Source of the DNA: Burhinus oedicnemus
Taxonomy: Eukaryota; Chordata; Aves; Charadriiformes; Burhinidae
Direction: 5' to 3'
DNA length: 64,000 bases
NCBI GenBank assembly: GCA_008921705.1
Contig: VFFE01009203.1
Coordinates: 445,909 to 509,908, forward strand
Below, one piece after another: positions 40,201 to 55,200 of this stretch; the first letter of the stretch is position 1, and each line of letters starts with the position of its first letter. The notes beneath the pieces are model-generated. The model saw nothing but the letters and a program-made list of their open reading frames with translations. It was not told where the DNA came from and did no database searches. The position numbers and the translations under genes were made by a program.

Positions 40201-43200
40201 GATGTGTTAACTACAAAAGGAAGCAGAAGTATAGAAACTATTTAACATTTGTGTATGGAATGGGTGAGAGCGATACTAAAATAGTAGGTGCATTTCTACT
40301 GTCTTTATTTCTTAAAGAATGTCAAATTAACTGAAGATAGCACAGAAATGACCAACCAAAACTGAGGACCAGAAGAAAAAAAAAGATTTGCGGTAAAGGA
40401 TGTTCTGATTAGTATATTGAAACACCATCATAGACAAGAAATACCAGGTGCTACAGAGCTCTGCACTTTAAAGGGACAGGCACAATAAGCAGTAGTGGAT
40501 GAGCACTGCAGTATATATGGGAAATAAGGCACAGATTATAAGAAGCGATAGGGACTGATCAGTAAAAACTGATCAGCAAAACACTAAGAAACACTCATCC
40601 TCTCCAGTGCCTTCAAACCAAGACTGGATGCCCTTTATGAAGGATATACTTTCTCTAACCAAAAGTTATTCGACTCAATACAGAAGTAACTGGGGGAAAC
40701 TGGGAGAATTTTGCAATCCACAGTGAGTCTGATTAAGTGTTCTAATGATCCTTCCAGCCTTAAGTGTTCTTAAGCCATGAAACTACTCTCTGTGGTAATA
40801 AACGTGCTGTGTGAGAGCTAAGAATTTTACTGAATTCCAGTTTGTCACACTTCCTTCAGATAACCGAGTTAAGGATGTGGGGTTTGTGCCCATAGTTGAA
40901 TAGGCAGGCTCCCTAAACCTAAATGTTCTGAAACCTGTGGGGAAATCCTGCAGATCACAGACCTATCTCAAAGTCTTCTGGGCAGAGGCTCAGAGCCTCT
41001 TGTTCTGCAGCAGCATGTTTCCCTTGAAAACTGCTCCCACGCAATGTTGCTGCACAGCAGGGAAAGGGTAAGTAAGGCAATGAGTATAGGATAAGTATTA
41101 ACCGACACTAAAAATTCCTGTGGTTTTCAGGAGGAAAGAGCAAAACTCTCAAATCCAGGAGGCAAAGTGACTGGAATTAGAAAGCTCTGGTCTGATAATT
41201 TTCTTATTGCTAAGAATTTTTCTCTTCAAATATCACTAGTGGAAAATGCCTTTTCTTCTGTGGAATTTGGAGATGGCCCAGTGTTGTTGCTGGATGTCCA
41301 AAAATAAGTCCTATCTTTCAGCTGGACTGGAAACCAAAATACTTTATTGAAAACTGAGATGACACTCCAAAACTGTGAAAACACTCCAGCAATGAATGAT
41401 TAACCTTAAAACACAGATTAGTATCATGTATTATCATACACTTTAGAAGAAAAAAAAAATCATGGTGCTACAAACTCTATCAGTCATTCACTAAACCATG
41501 TGGGTGGGCTATTATAATGGAAAGAAGTTTATCAGCTAAGAAATTTCTCATTCTGTTGCACAACTTCTCTCCTCATTCATTACTAGTGAGAAGCAGCAGG
41601 CAGTGAATTGCAGAGATATAGAAAGAAAGCTTCATTATTATGAAAGTAGAAAAATAAACAGAAATAAACATTAATTCCTGCATAGAACAAAAGCCATCAG
41701 CTTAATGAATTGCTTGAGAACAACTACACTATCATATCCTATGAGTAGATGCTTCAGCAGAGTAATGGTATTACACTTTGCAAACGTTACTAAGGTGGCA
41801 CTCACACATTTCTTCCACAGCTACTTGAGCCACAGATGTTTTCAAACGAGTCACAATTCTTTTGTAAATATCTTCACTGATATATAGCATTCCAAGAGCA
41901 ATTTGGCAGTTGCATACCACATGGGATCATGTCCATACTGAATCTGAGTAGTAAAACGTATTAATGGATGTGGTTGCAAAGTATTCTGTTCATAAAGTTA
42001 TTTCATTTTTCCAACATTATCATATGTTAAAGTAATGAATAAAAACAAAGAGTGGGATGTGATAATTATCTGAATGATCCTACCTTCTGATATAGGGTGA
42101 TAGTCTTCTCCAGAAGTAGCAGATCCATCCTTTGTATGAACTCTCACAACAGAAACCTTGGAAGTGTCTCCCAGACGAAGCACTGGAATTTTTACAATTG
42201 CTATTTGCCTTATGTCCTTTGGTTCACTCACACTAAATTTGGTCTCACCAAACTTAATAATAGCCTCTGTAATTAGAAGAAAAATGTTTTTAGAGCCCAG
42301 AAATGGGCTTCCAAAAGCCAATAAGAACAAAATAATTTCTTACTGTCTGCATCATCCCGAATCTTTATCAGGGTCTCATTTTGCTCGCCAATAGAGGCAC
42401 CAAAGGAAGAATCACTTTTTGGAGTGCCAAGAACCAGACGTAGTTCTTCCTCTTCCTCATGGAAAGTATCATCCATAAGCACCAGAGTGCAAGGCTTCTC
42501 AGTTTCACCTGCAATCATTTTGAAGGTAATATCATGCAGAACTTAGGTGTTCTTTGCTCTATTACAGCACTTCTCCTAGCTCAAGGAACCACACGTTGCT
42601 TCTGCTGGCCAAGGCATCCACCTTGACACCATATAAGTTAATGAGTAACTACAATAGTGAAAGCAGAATTAGTAATCATTACCTCTCTTTGGAAACTCAC
42701 CACTTAACTGAAATTTGCCATTTTGGGACTTCTCTAAGACAAGTTTCTATTTGGTATAGCCACTTCATGTGTATTGTTCCTTTTGTTTTATCTTAGAATA
42801 AAACACTCCTTTTCAGTGACCTCCCCCACAGCATGTATTTTAAAAATAAATACTTGCATGAGGAAGCAGAGTAATAGAAACTTTCACTAATACTAATGGT
42901 AATTTTGTCCTGGAGTTTTTTATTTCAAGCCTTTCTGAGACATTTTCCAACTGTGTGGACCTTCACATATGTTATTCCATTTGATTTTCATGTTTTAAAC
43001 TCCCACTAGTTCCAAATAAAAATGAATATTGCCTTAAAATGCTTTGGACTTGCAAAATGCTAAGTTTGAGCACTCAAAAATCAACGTGCCTAGACTTGCT
43101 AGATGTTCTGAGACTCTGGGAAAAAGGCCTTCTCTTTGGCCTTCTACAAGAGCAGCAAGAGTTATGAGCAGTGTGCAGAGTATCTGGCTCCCAGTGTCAG

Positions 43201-46200
43201 ACTCAGTGGGCTCATCATCACGAGACTGACTCCTACACCCCTTACAAAAGGAATAGAACAGGATACAAGAGAGATGAGGTCACTTTACAGCATTTTTTAA
43301 TTATTATGTAAAAATGATCACAGCTCAAGATGAAGAACCAGATCAGGATGCTTTCACTTCAGAAAATGAAGTGTTTTTTTTCCCCTATAGAAAATAAATT
43401 ATCCATTAGGAGGAGAAAAAAATCAAAATATTCAACCTGCTCATTGTTACATGGGAAATGTGAAAACTTCACTGAAACTGCTGCATCTTAAATAGGCCTA
43501 AGAAGCTTATGGAAACAAGATATGATCCAAGTAGACCTCTTTGCTACTTGTCTTCATGGAGAAATTGTAGAGCGACACTCAAAAAAAAGAGGAAAGGCAC
43601 TTCCTAAGGGGCTCAGATCCATTAATTCTAACAAGTTGGATTCTCTTTCCTGGTTGCACAGAAGCAATGGCAAAGGCATGGCATACACGACAGCACTGAA
43701 AGCTGAGGCCAGCTCTAAATAAAGATAGACTGAATAACTTACTTTACAAGAGAACTGTGATACAGGTCTATAGAAAGATGAAGCTTGTCATTTCTGTGAT
43801 AAGGGCATACCAAGGATTTCATACTGATGACAGAACTTGTGTAGGGGTTCTAAAAAATATTACGTGTGTGTAAACTTAAGACTAAAAGATTAAATTGTCG
43901 TCTCCACAAATAGAGGGAATCAGGCAATATTCTTTGAAGGTAGTAACAGCCAATTTATTTGTGTTTCATCTCTCACATGAGATGTTAAATACATGATACT
44001 GGTGAACTACCTTAGGAAAGCCTCCCTGGGAAAAAAATTAAAACAGAATTTAGAGTTATATACCTGTTGAAAGGTCTACTACTCATTTCAGTGCAAGGCG
44101 AATGTATTTATCAGAACACCCGCCTGACAAAGAGCAGAGCTGCTGAAGTTCCCTTTCTGACAGCAGGTCTGTGTTTCTATTATTTTGTTGCTCTGAACCT
44201 ACTTTTGCTACCATGGATCAAAAAGACACTGGCACTCAGGCTGGACCTATGCGAAGATATGTCCCTTTAGTTGCTATTGGCAACTGGCAACAGGCTGCCC
44301 AGAGAGGTTATGGAGTCTCCTCTCTGAAGATACTCAAAACCCTGCATGCTTTCCTGTCCAACCCGCTCTAGGCGAACTTGCTTTGGCAAGGGGTTGGACT
44401 AGATGATCTCCCAAGGTCCCTTCCAACCCCTACTATTCTGTGATTCTGTGATTGATTACCCCTCTATATCAGAAGTGAAGCAAAAAGAGACATCACCTGT
44501 GTGCACTCTACCCACTGCATATAGAAAAAAACCTTGATGTTCCAGAGCAGTCTTTTTGGCACTACTTTATGAGAAGACACAATTAACATAAAACAACAAA
44601 GCAAAGCAAGGCAAAACAAAACAAAACAAAATATAGTAGAATAAAGGCTTCTAAAATAAGATCAAGAGCTTACCAGGAAGGAATGTGATGATGGAACTGT
44701 CAGTATTAGGACGCTCTTCAAAGTCCATCATTACCTGAGCTGAACCTTGCCTTGTATAGCATCTCACAGTGGATGTGTATCGGATATCCCCACTCCTGTA
44801 TATCATGGCAGAAATCTGTCCTTCATTTTCATTGCCTACGTATACAGATTCTTTAAACTGCATCTTCGGCACTGGGCAGAAAAACATAAAAAGCATGTGT
44901 AAAGTATAATTGCAAAAGTTACGGTATCTTCCCTCCACTATTTAAAATCTAGTGATGTTACATTGCACCAGATACATAACATAAGCAGCTAGGCAGCAAA
45001 TGATTAACACACTGTCTATAGCTAAAACTTGTGTGATTCAAAAAGAGAAGTGCTGTCTGTGTATTGCAGTCATCCATCTCCTGCATACATCTGAAAAGGT
45101 ACAAAAAATTATTACTCACAGTCAGAGACTGAGTCATTAATGAAGATGGTGGCCTTGCTGGGTTCTCCAAGAGCACCATTCATGGGCATCCTTAGCACAA
45201 GCTCAAACTTCTCAGTTCCTTCTAACACTGGCTGTCCAAGGTCATCCAGAATTACCACACGAAATGTCTGCATATTGACTCCAGGGGAAAAATCCAAATT
45301 ACGACTGATGCCTACATAATCTACTCCAGCTACCAATGAAAAGGAGATAAAAAATATCAAATTAATAAACAGCATTACACGCAATTAAAAATGAAAATAT
45401 CTATCATTAGGCAGTTAATTTTAGGTAAAACTTTTTTTTTAAATATAATTTTAAAATTCCTAAATTTTGGCAGTCATGTAAAGCAAAAATATCTTTTGAT
45501 CATCCAAGCTGAACTATACGATAAAACAAGTCAATATTAAGTCACTTTTTGTTTAGTGATACAAGTCACAAAATAGGGCTGATTCTGGTCTGTTGTAAAC
45601 CAACAGTTATTCCACTAAAACTAATAAAGTTTGTCATAAGTGAGAAATATAACTAAGCACAAAGCTTTGTGCCTTTGTGCGGTAGTGTTTTATATGAGTA
45701 TCTGAAGGCATTTCTCTTAGCGCTGGACTTCACAGTTGCTCCTACTCCTGTATCTTTGAGAGAAATTCTATAACGACTTAATTTGTTCCAAGAAGAAAGA
45801 TCTGCTAAGAGCAAAAGACATATAAATTTCATCTTACGTAGCTGAATCTGTATCAAACCAAATGTACTAGCACTTGTTGTTGAGATGTATCATGAAACTA
45901 GAGCAAAACAATAACTTACCCTCTGCAGTTATTGGTTCAGATTTGCGAGACCTCACTGTAACAGACGCAGATTTAGACAGATCAGTTCCAGTCCTCCAGA
46001 CACGTACCTCAATGTAGCCAGCACTCTCGTCAACATAGTATTCGTCATTTCCAAAGTAGAATGCTGGTTCTGGTGAAAGAGAAGTAACGTCCATAAATGT
46101 TTTTACCTTACATGGAAGGTAACAAGAGAGCATAAAATCCACATTAGACAATGGAGAGCACTTCACTCTTCTCAGTAAGTGAAATAAAGCTTTTTTTTTT

Positions 46201-49200
46201 TAAGATTTAGAATTTTTCTAGGTATTTTTGGCTTCTTTTCAAGTATTTGTTTGCCTATTTCGGGACAGCAATTGTTGTATCAGCACTGTGCTCTTTTTCT
46301 TGCCTCCTACATTTTCAACTTTTGTGTGTCAGCAGGTATGAATCTGTGTGCAAAACCAAATGCGTTATCTCATTAAACTTACTTGAGCTTGGTCCTGTGC
46401 ACAAGCCAGAAAATTCCTTGCATTTTTCACTTTGGTGCAAACAGACAAAGGTGAATATAGATAATGAAACCTTAACTTGAATGTTCTCACAGATTCCTGT
46501 TGCTAATACCAGACTGAAACATGATATATAACCAGAGCTGCTTTTGGAAATGTTTTCCAGCTACGCAAAGGGGCAAACACTTAATTTTAGTTCCCCCCAC
46601 ATCTAGCGTTTAAAACAAGATCAATCTTATTTCATGTAAACTGGAATGTGAATAGTCTTTTATCTTAATATTTAAGTTCCACAGTTTGTAAGAAAGAAGA
46701 GCAAAAAGCAAAGGAGGTTAAGTGTTATCCCACTTAACAGACATTTTTTATCCTCATTGTTTCCTCCCTTTTTCAGTTTTTATACCCACAGCAATTTCAC
46801 AAAGTAAACAGGCTTAAGAGCATAGCCCAGCTTCATCCTGGATGTGTATCAGCTCCCCTTTGCTATCCCTTCCATTCCTGTTTCAAACATATAAGAGTAA
46901 GCACACACAGCCAGTGCCTCAGTTTTCCCATTGTGCAGCAGAAATAATATCTACCTTCCCCAATGGTTGGGATGTAATTTGAAGACCTACACAAATTCTC
47001 TTTCCATTTCATCACTATTTTCTTATCTTGCCCGGTGAGAATTTATTATAATCATGAGGTTACAATATCACAAATGTGCTTGAAAATACCATACAGCATA
47101 TGGTCAATGCAAATTAAGTTGACAAAGACCATAGCAATTAATCAGTACTCTTATTACTGGCACTATGAATACTCCCCCTTCGTCAAGCACAGAAAAACAG
47201 AAAAAAATTCAAAGGAAACTACTGGAAAAGTTTATAGTTCTACAGAGCTATGCCTAGCATATAGAAAAGGTACAACTTAACCAAAGGCGGAGACATAAAT
47301 CCTTTTTAATGGTAAGTGGAAGTTGGGCCAATCATTTCCATGATTCAACCAAATTTTCTTAAGATTATTTGCAAACCCTATGACTTCTATTAGAGTGGAA
47401 CAAATGTTTTGGAATTGAAGAATCTGTTTCCGACTACAACTGAGTTTGATAAAGCCAAATATTGTGAAGATATTGTATTATGAAGGTTTTGGAGAGGCTT
47501 GTAGGACAACCAGACAGACAAAACATTTATGTTTTTCTGAAGTACTTGAGGACAATCTGACTGACAACACAGTGTATGGCAGCAATCTCCTCTGTGGTAG
47601 ATTGCTTATTTCTTTTTATAGAAAGCTAAACAATGTAAAATAGGATTTTAATCAAAACTAACCAGAAGTAATATAAAGTAGTTACTCAATTACTACTAAG
47701 CCAAATTTTAATCTGGGAAGGCAGCAGTTCCTAAGTATTTTGGAATTGTATACATAAATTGCATAAATTAGAAGTGCTGGATAAAAGTATTTTCTCTTCT
47801 GCTTTCAAGATTTTTCCTGTATTTCACAACTGACAAAATAAATTACCAAAAAACCAAGCAAACAAACAAAACCCCTTAATATTCCACATCAATGACAACA
47901 AATGCAGCTACCTCTCTACTTATCTGCTACAACTAAAATCATGGGTTGTAACAAATTAATAGAACTGAATGTATTTACTGAATAAGAGTGCAGATTCATA
48001 GACCTGCTTGAGCATTGCCAAGGTCATCAACCTTTCCAGAATGAAAGACAAACTTGGCAAATGTCTAGCTCTGGTAGATAAAAAGGCTTTCAGTTCCAAT
48101 TTATTCTTTTTTTATTCAACATCATGTGTATTTAAATGTGTATGTGTTTGTGTGCACAGACACACATCAGTCTTACATTATTTGCCTATAGGGACTGGGT
48201 TGTCAGTAGTTGCATTTACGTCTGGGACTGCAAAGCTCTTAACTGAAACATTTTTAATAGGTGAATAGGGTGCACTCTCTGGACCTTCTTGTGTAACTAC
48301 TATTAGCTTTGACGAGAGTTCTACTTACAGGGATATTGCAGAACTGGATATTAGATCTGCAAATAAATGTGCCATTTCAGACATACAATGATCTTCTAAA
48401 ATTCTCAAGATGGACAAAGGCTCATCCAACCTCCAGAGGTTAAAAATACAGAGCGTCTACTAAGACCAAAGGGTTACAAATGTGTCAATGGTTAGATCAA
48501 AGTAGTTAAAAATATTACCAAATCTAATACATGTCATTTCTTAAACAAGTATTTTTAAAGTTTAGCACACTTTCCCAAGTCTAATCTCGGTTTTATAATC
48601 CTGTTCTCTCTCTACTGATTTCCTGGTAGTTCAGAATTAGATCTGGACTTGGCCCCACCTCATTTTAACCACTTAAGTGAGAGTAACATTCACAGCCTGC
48701 TTGCTCTCAGTTTTCAAGGACAAGGATAGGCAATTGCAGGAGGTTTCCCAGCATAAGGAGCATACAGAGAGGTGGAATGTCTTATCCACTGCAGTGAGTA
48801 AAATCAGAGATCTGGAAGCATTCCCTTCTACTCACTGACTACACAGGGAACTTAGATGACCTGCCTTAAACTAGATGGAAGATGTAAAAAAAAAAAAAAA
48901 GTTGTTGGTTTCTTGTAGCGTTATCCTCATGCTTGCTTTACTGGTGCTAAGAAGAACCCTCAAGCACTGTTTGTTCCTGTAGTCACAGCCAAACATAAAA
49001 ATGCCTAAACCCTCAGTTAGCTTGCCTTGTATTCCAGAGTGAGTTTTTCACACTTTTTGAGGCACGTATCTTCAGTGAAAGACACATTCTGCATGGTCAC
49101 CCATCCTAGGAAACAAATCCTTACAAATGTTTTGTAAGTTCATTTCCTGTAAGCTGTGTTAGTCGCTCCCCAGGGGAAGTAGCAAAGCCAAGCTACTAAC

Positions 49201-52200
49201 AGGGAAAGCATTGTCTTTCTCAGGTCACGGCTGGAAAATACTCTGCTCAATGACTGCAGGCTCACTTACAGCAGGTCTTTAATCTAGTAATCACTCTGGA
49301 GAGAGACCACTGCAAATTTAATGGTTCCTCTTACAGAAATAAGAGGAAGTTTCAAAAGAGGTCTTTTGTTCAGACCCACAGATTTCACTGGCATGAAGTT
49401 ACAATAATCAGAGGAGAAAGGTTAGGAGCTTTAGTCCCAGGTTTCTTGGCACAGAAATGAAATCTTTGTCTTGCCTTTGCACTTACACAGTCAGGAGCAT
49501 ATATCAACTACAGCGCTCGTAAGTCATCAAGCAGGAAAACAAACCCACTTCTCATGCTGTTAAGAATAGGTCTGTCTTTGAATGTATATCGGAAAATGAA
49601 TGAGAGAGCACAAAAATATTTATTTCCAAGGAGGTTTTTGTTTTTAAAATGACATCCTTACAATCTGCTTTAGAGGGACATGGCAAAAGAGTAGGTCGGT
49701 TGTTAAGATATGCAAGGTGCCACAATCAGTATGGGCTGCCAGTGCAAATAATATGTAACGCAGTTAGGACAAACACAAACGAACAGACTCTTCTGTGCTG
49801 ACACTTCAATAAGCCTTGATACTAAAGCGATTTTCAGTGATATATGCTTCCAGTGAGAGATACATACATAAATATGTATATATTCTCAGGAGGAGAAAAA
49901 TAATAGAAGAAAATAAGACCTGCCACTATGACATATTTAGATATTGGAACTAGGAGAAGCTGGCATTACAACTGAACACATGCTTGATCTTTTCTAGTGG
50001 TGTTAAACCATTTATTCCTAAAAGCTTTTGCCTTCCTTCTTTCCACGCACAGTACAAACAAGGCTATGATGTGAACATTACGAGCTGCCAGAGCTAGCAG
50101 ACATCTGTTGTGGTAATGCAGAAGGTGCAAAACAGTGCTTTGTAAGCTTACCAGCCTGTTCTGGTACAGTCTAGACATGCTAGTGCAATGCTGAGTCCAA
50201 AGTAACGAGCCCTGATGGCTGACACAGCCAATTAGCTTGGACACAGCAACAGAAAAACATGGCCAGATTTCCTCTGGACCTGATCTGGCTTATAACCAGA
50301 CAACATATATGTCCCTACACAATGCTTACTTCATTTCAGTATCACAGCTAGCATTAAATGACTGAGCTGCTGAGTCTACATTTAACACGAGAGACTCCAC
50401 GCTTCCAAATGTGAAGTGGGTGAGTTGTAGGTAGACCAGTTAAGAGCAAGAGTTGCATTAGATTTGAGAAGGAACAGGCATTTACTGATTTACTGTTTAA
50501 TAGCAGTAAAGGTCAACTTCTGTAATCTCTCTCATATGTGCACATTAATGGGAGCAAAAGAAAAGCTCAGAAAAACTGTCCATTACAAAAAGTTTATATT
50601 ATGATATTATCAAAGAAGACTTTAACATCTGAAACTTGGTAGCACCATTCTACAGCTATTTACACATACTTGAAGCTATGCAAGCAACTGAGCTTGCATT
50701 TAGCCCAATGAATTTAATTTGCCAAGTCATTTATTTTTACTGAATGCTGTAGAAGCAGGGGTCAAGATTACAGTCAGAGCTCAGTTCTGGAGCAGGTACC
50801 TATTGTGCAAATGCCAATAGCTTTTTATTTGATGTGGTCAAAACAGATTACTTTTCAAATTCATATGTTGTAATCTTAACAGCTTTCATCTTCTTAGCAC
50901 TGTTGTCATAACTTTTGCAATCAAAAAGTAAATTCACCTCAGAATCAAAATTACTAGTTGCAGCCAAATTGCCACACACATTATCTCAAGCAAATAATGT
51001 TTGCATTTCCATTTGCCTCAACAGCCCATTGCTGCCTAGCAACATACAATGATTTTTTAAAGGATACTGCAAACAATATAACAGGTAAAAGGACAGACTC
51101 AAATTAATGCAATCTTTACCAAACCCAGTTCTATTTTGTAAGAAAAACATACGATTTTTTTTTAATCTACAAAAGCCATGCCAGACATTGACTGGACTGG
51201 TTCATCACTGAATTACTCTCATTTTACGCAATTTAACCTAGTAATTTCAGCAGAGCAACACGGTGTGAATCGAGATCAGTAACTGCTATGAACAGCATTA
51301 TATACGATTCACATTTAATTAATTTATGATACACACTAATTCAGTCTAGACCTTTACATTTTAACTCACCCTTTACGTTAAAGTGCATCCATGCTTCACT
51401 TTCTCTACACACAGTACCATCACAAGCAGCACCTGCCTAGCAGGTCTGGAATCCACATCTAACATCTGCAAAACTCAAAAAATGGCAAAGCAGCACAGTA
51501 AAGGAAGTAGACTACAGTCCTTGCTGCAAGACTGAGGGTGGCAGTAAGATGGCTACAGTGATAACCCATCTCTGGTCACCTACTCTTTCTTTCTCTTGTC
51601 AGTCCCATCCCTGCTGCAAGGACAGCCTGCAGCGTACTTTACAGCCTGAAGAACTGAGCCAATTCTGATTGTGCTTAATGTCAGGTTGCAGTTCATCATG
51701 GCTCAGTAATAACTAGATGAGCTACAGAGAGTGTCTGAATCATGGAGAGTAGAGACATCTGAGTGCATGAAGCCATGCTGTACTCAACTCATTCAAGGTG
51801 TGTGCCTTTAAAATGAAGATGAATTTTTCAACAATTAATTAACTATTACGTACAAGATGGTAATGAACAGTCTTGAGTTGTCTCCCAGCTATAACTGGCA
51901 TTTCAGGAGAAAGGCTAACGTGTGAGGTTGACTACTATAAGTGACCTTCTCTTGGAAGGGCTTCATTTACCTCTGTTGATTTGCTGAGAAACATTGTTGC
52001 CTTTCCAAAACACCAAATTCATATATATATATGTGAACTGACATGTAAGTGAAAATATTTATTAGTAGAAGTAGTATTGTTATGATCATTGCACGCACTC
52101 TGAGGATATAACCTACAGACCTTGATATCACTGGAACTATCACAGGTATCAGAGGAGCTTTTCCTGTGTTCAGATTCAGAGGACAGGGCCAAAAGATTTT

Positions 52201-55200
52201 TCCTGCTACAACTACATCAAGCTTCAATCATTTGCTCAAACTGTTCCATAATGCAGATAATTGCCTCCTTTACCAATGTAAATAAAAATATAAAGACTAA
52301 TAGCTGGAGAAACAAACACTTTGGAATTCAGGGACACACCCAAACATGATGGTATTACCTGCAGCAACCATCTGATTTTCACATGTCATTTTCCTACTGG
52401 CAAGACCTCCCACAGAGCATGAAACCAACTCAGAATATTCTACATGTTCTATTTTTAAAAAGAATGAGATTATTTTTATGTAAGAGGCCCAGGAAATGGC
52501 ATCAGTAACAAATTCTCAGTGAACTGATGAAACAGAGGCAGGCAGATAAATGGGAAGACTTGGCAGTAATATTTAAATATACCACACACAAGGTACCTCA
52601 CAAGGAGACCAAGCATGAAGGAGCTCACAGTCAGTGATTCATACAACTGATAACAAATGAGGACACCTACAAACAGAAATGGGAGGAGAAGCTGACTAGC
52701 AGTTTAGAAATCAGGCTACATAAAGATATAGCATGTAGCCATTTCTATATATGTTTTTCACATTTTAATTGAAAAATCAGTTTACTACTGGGCCTTGCAG
52801 AAAAAGCAGTCTGTAGAAAGGGTCTGAGTGTAGTAAGTACATTTGCAAAAACAGAGGTTTTCTGAGAAGAACATTTTAAATTTTTCTCTTCCAAAGTGTG
52901 TTCCTCACACCTACACTCATATCAAGAAGCATAACCAGAAAATCGCAATAGTTCATTCTGTGAATGTTTTCTTTATAATATCTTGTAACATCATCCACTT
53001 AAATGATGACCCTGATCTCAGATATTAAAGCCCAAAGTCATAGCGATGACAATTATGTTTTCTCCCCAGCTGAGACTTCCACTGGTTGGCAAGTAGTACT
53101 AATAAGGCTTTTGAATGATAAACAAGCATTTTGTTGTTTGGTAATGAGAGCTAACAGGTAGATGGCGAAGAAATTACGGAGACTCAATAGCGAAGACAGA
53201 ATTCCTGGACCTTCATAAAAGTAAATGCATGCTGAAAATAGGTAAGCTCCTTATGCAGTGAATGCTATTAGACTTTGAGAAAAAGGTTATAACAATATTC
53301 TAAAGATCAAAATAAAACCAAATTGTGCATTTTCTGAGAGTAATTTTTCATAGAATCACAGAATGGTTTGGGTCAGAAGGGACCTTTAAAGATCACCTAG
53401 TCCAAGCCCCCTGCCATGGGCAGGGACATCTTCAACTAGATCAGGTTGCTCAGAGCCCCATCCAACCTGACCTTGAATGTTTCCAGGGACGGGGCATCTA
53501 CCACCTCTGTGGGCAACTTGTTCCAGTGTCTCACCACCATCACTGTAAAAAATGTCTTCCTTCTGTCCAATCTAAATCTACGCTCTTTCAATTTAAAACT
53601 TGCCTCTTGTCCTATCACTACAGGCACTTGTAAAAAGTCTCTCTCTGTCTTTGTTATAAGCCCCTTTTATATATTAAAAGGCCACAATAAGGTCTCCCAG
53701 GAGCCTTCTCTTCTCCAGGCTGAACAAACCCAACTCTCTCAGCCTTTCTTCATAGGAGAGGTGTTCTAGCCCTCTGATCATTTTTGTGACTCTCCTCTGG
53801 ACCCACTCCAACAGGTTCATGTCTGTCTTGTGCTAAGGGCTCCAGAGCTGGATGCACTATTCCAGGTGGGGTCTTGCGAGAGCAGAGAAGAGGGGGAGAA
53901 CCACCTCCCTTGACCTGCTGGCCATGCTTCTTTTCATGCAGCCCAAGATATAACTGGCTTTCTGGGCTGCAAAGCGCACATTGCTGGCTCATGTCCAATT
54001 TTGCATCCACCAATATAGCGAAGTCCTTCTGCACAGGGAGGGGATACCATTCATCCCTCAGTCTGTACTGATATCAAGGATTGCCCCAACTCAGGTGCAG
54101 GACCTTGCACTTGGCCTTTTTGAACTTAGTGGGCTATGAGGTTTGAAGGGGCCCACTCCACAAGGCTGACAAGGTCCCTCTGGATGGCATCACAGAATCA
54201 CAGGGGTTAGAAGGGACCTCTAGAGATCATCTAGTCCAACCCCCCTGCCAGAGCAGGGACACTTAGAGCAGGTTGCACGGGACGGCGTCCAGGCGGTTTT
54301 TGAATGTCTCCAGAGTTGGAGACTCCACCACCTCTCTGGGCAGCCTCTTCCAGTGCTCTGCCACCCTCAAAGGAAATAAGTTCCTCCTCATGTTTAGATG
54401 GAACAATGGAACTTCCTATGTTGAAGTTTGTGCCCATTACCTCTTGTCCTATCACTGGGCACCACTGCAAAAAGACTGGTCCCATCCTCCCGGCACCCTC
54501 CCTTGAAGTATTTATAGGCATTGATGAGATCCCCCCTCAGCCTTCTCTTCTCCAGATTAAAAAGACCCAAGTTCCTTAGCCTTTCCTCATAAGAGGGTTG
54601 TTCCAGCCCCCTAATCATCTTTGTAGCCCTCTGCTGTATCCTCTCCAGCAGTTCCCTGACCTTCTTGAACCAGGGAGCCCAGAAGTGGACACAGTACTCC
54701 AGGTGCGGCCTCAGCAGGGCAGAGTAGAGGGGGAGGATAACCTCCCGTGACCTGCTTGCCACACACCTCTTGATGCACCCCATGACACCATTGGCCACAA
54801 GGGCACATTGCTGCCTCATGGTCATCCTGTTGTCCACCAGGACTCCCAGGTCCCTTTCAAGAGAGCTGCCTTCCAGCAGGTCAGCCCCTAACCTGTACTG
54901 GTGCATGGGGTTATTCCTCCCTAAGTGCAGTACCTTACACTTGCCCTTGTTGAACTTCATGAGGTTTCTCTCTGCCCAACCCTTCCCTCAAGCCTATCAA
55001 CTCTACCACTCAGCTTGGTGTCATCTGCAAACTTGCTGACAGTGCACTAAATCCCACTATGTCATTGATGAAGATATTAAATAGTATTGATCCCAGTATG
55101 GACCCTCGAGAAACACCACTCATTAGTGGTTTCTGTTTGGACATTGAAACATTGAGTGTAACTATTTGGATGCGGCCACCCAGCTAATTTCTCATCCATC

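Larger units (their letters stand above)
42509..44673 (-). other. FREM2 intron 9 (2.2 kb)
   Basis: It contains a CR1 3' end (44285-44455, antisense to the gene) and an (AAAAC)n-type simple repeat at about 44589-44631. The rest is AT-rich with no recognisable gene. Confidence 0.88.

Noticed and set aside
54394..54960. 188-codon minus-strand open frame
   Set aside because: It is the younger nested CR1, truncated and frameshifted.
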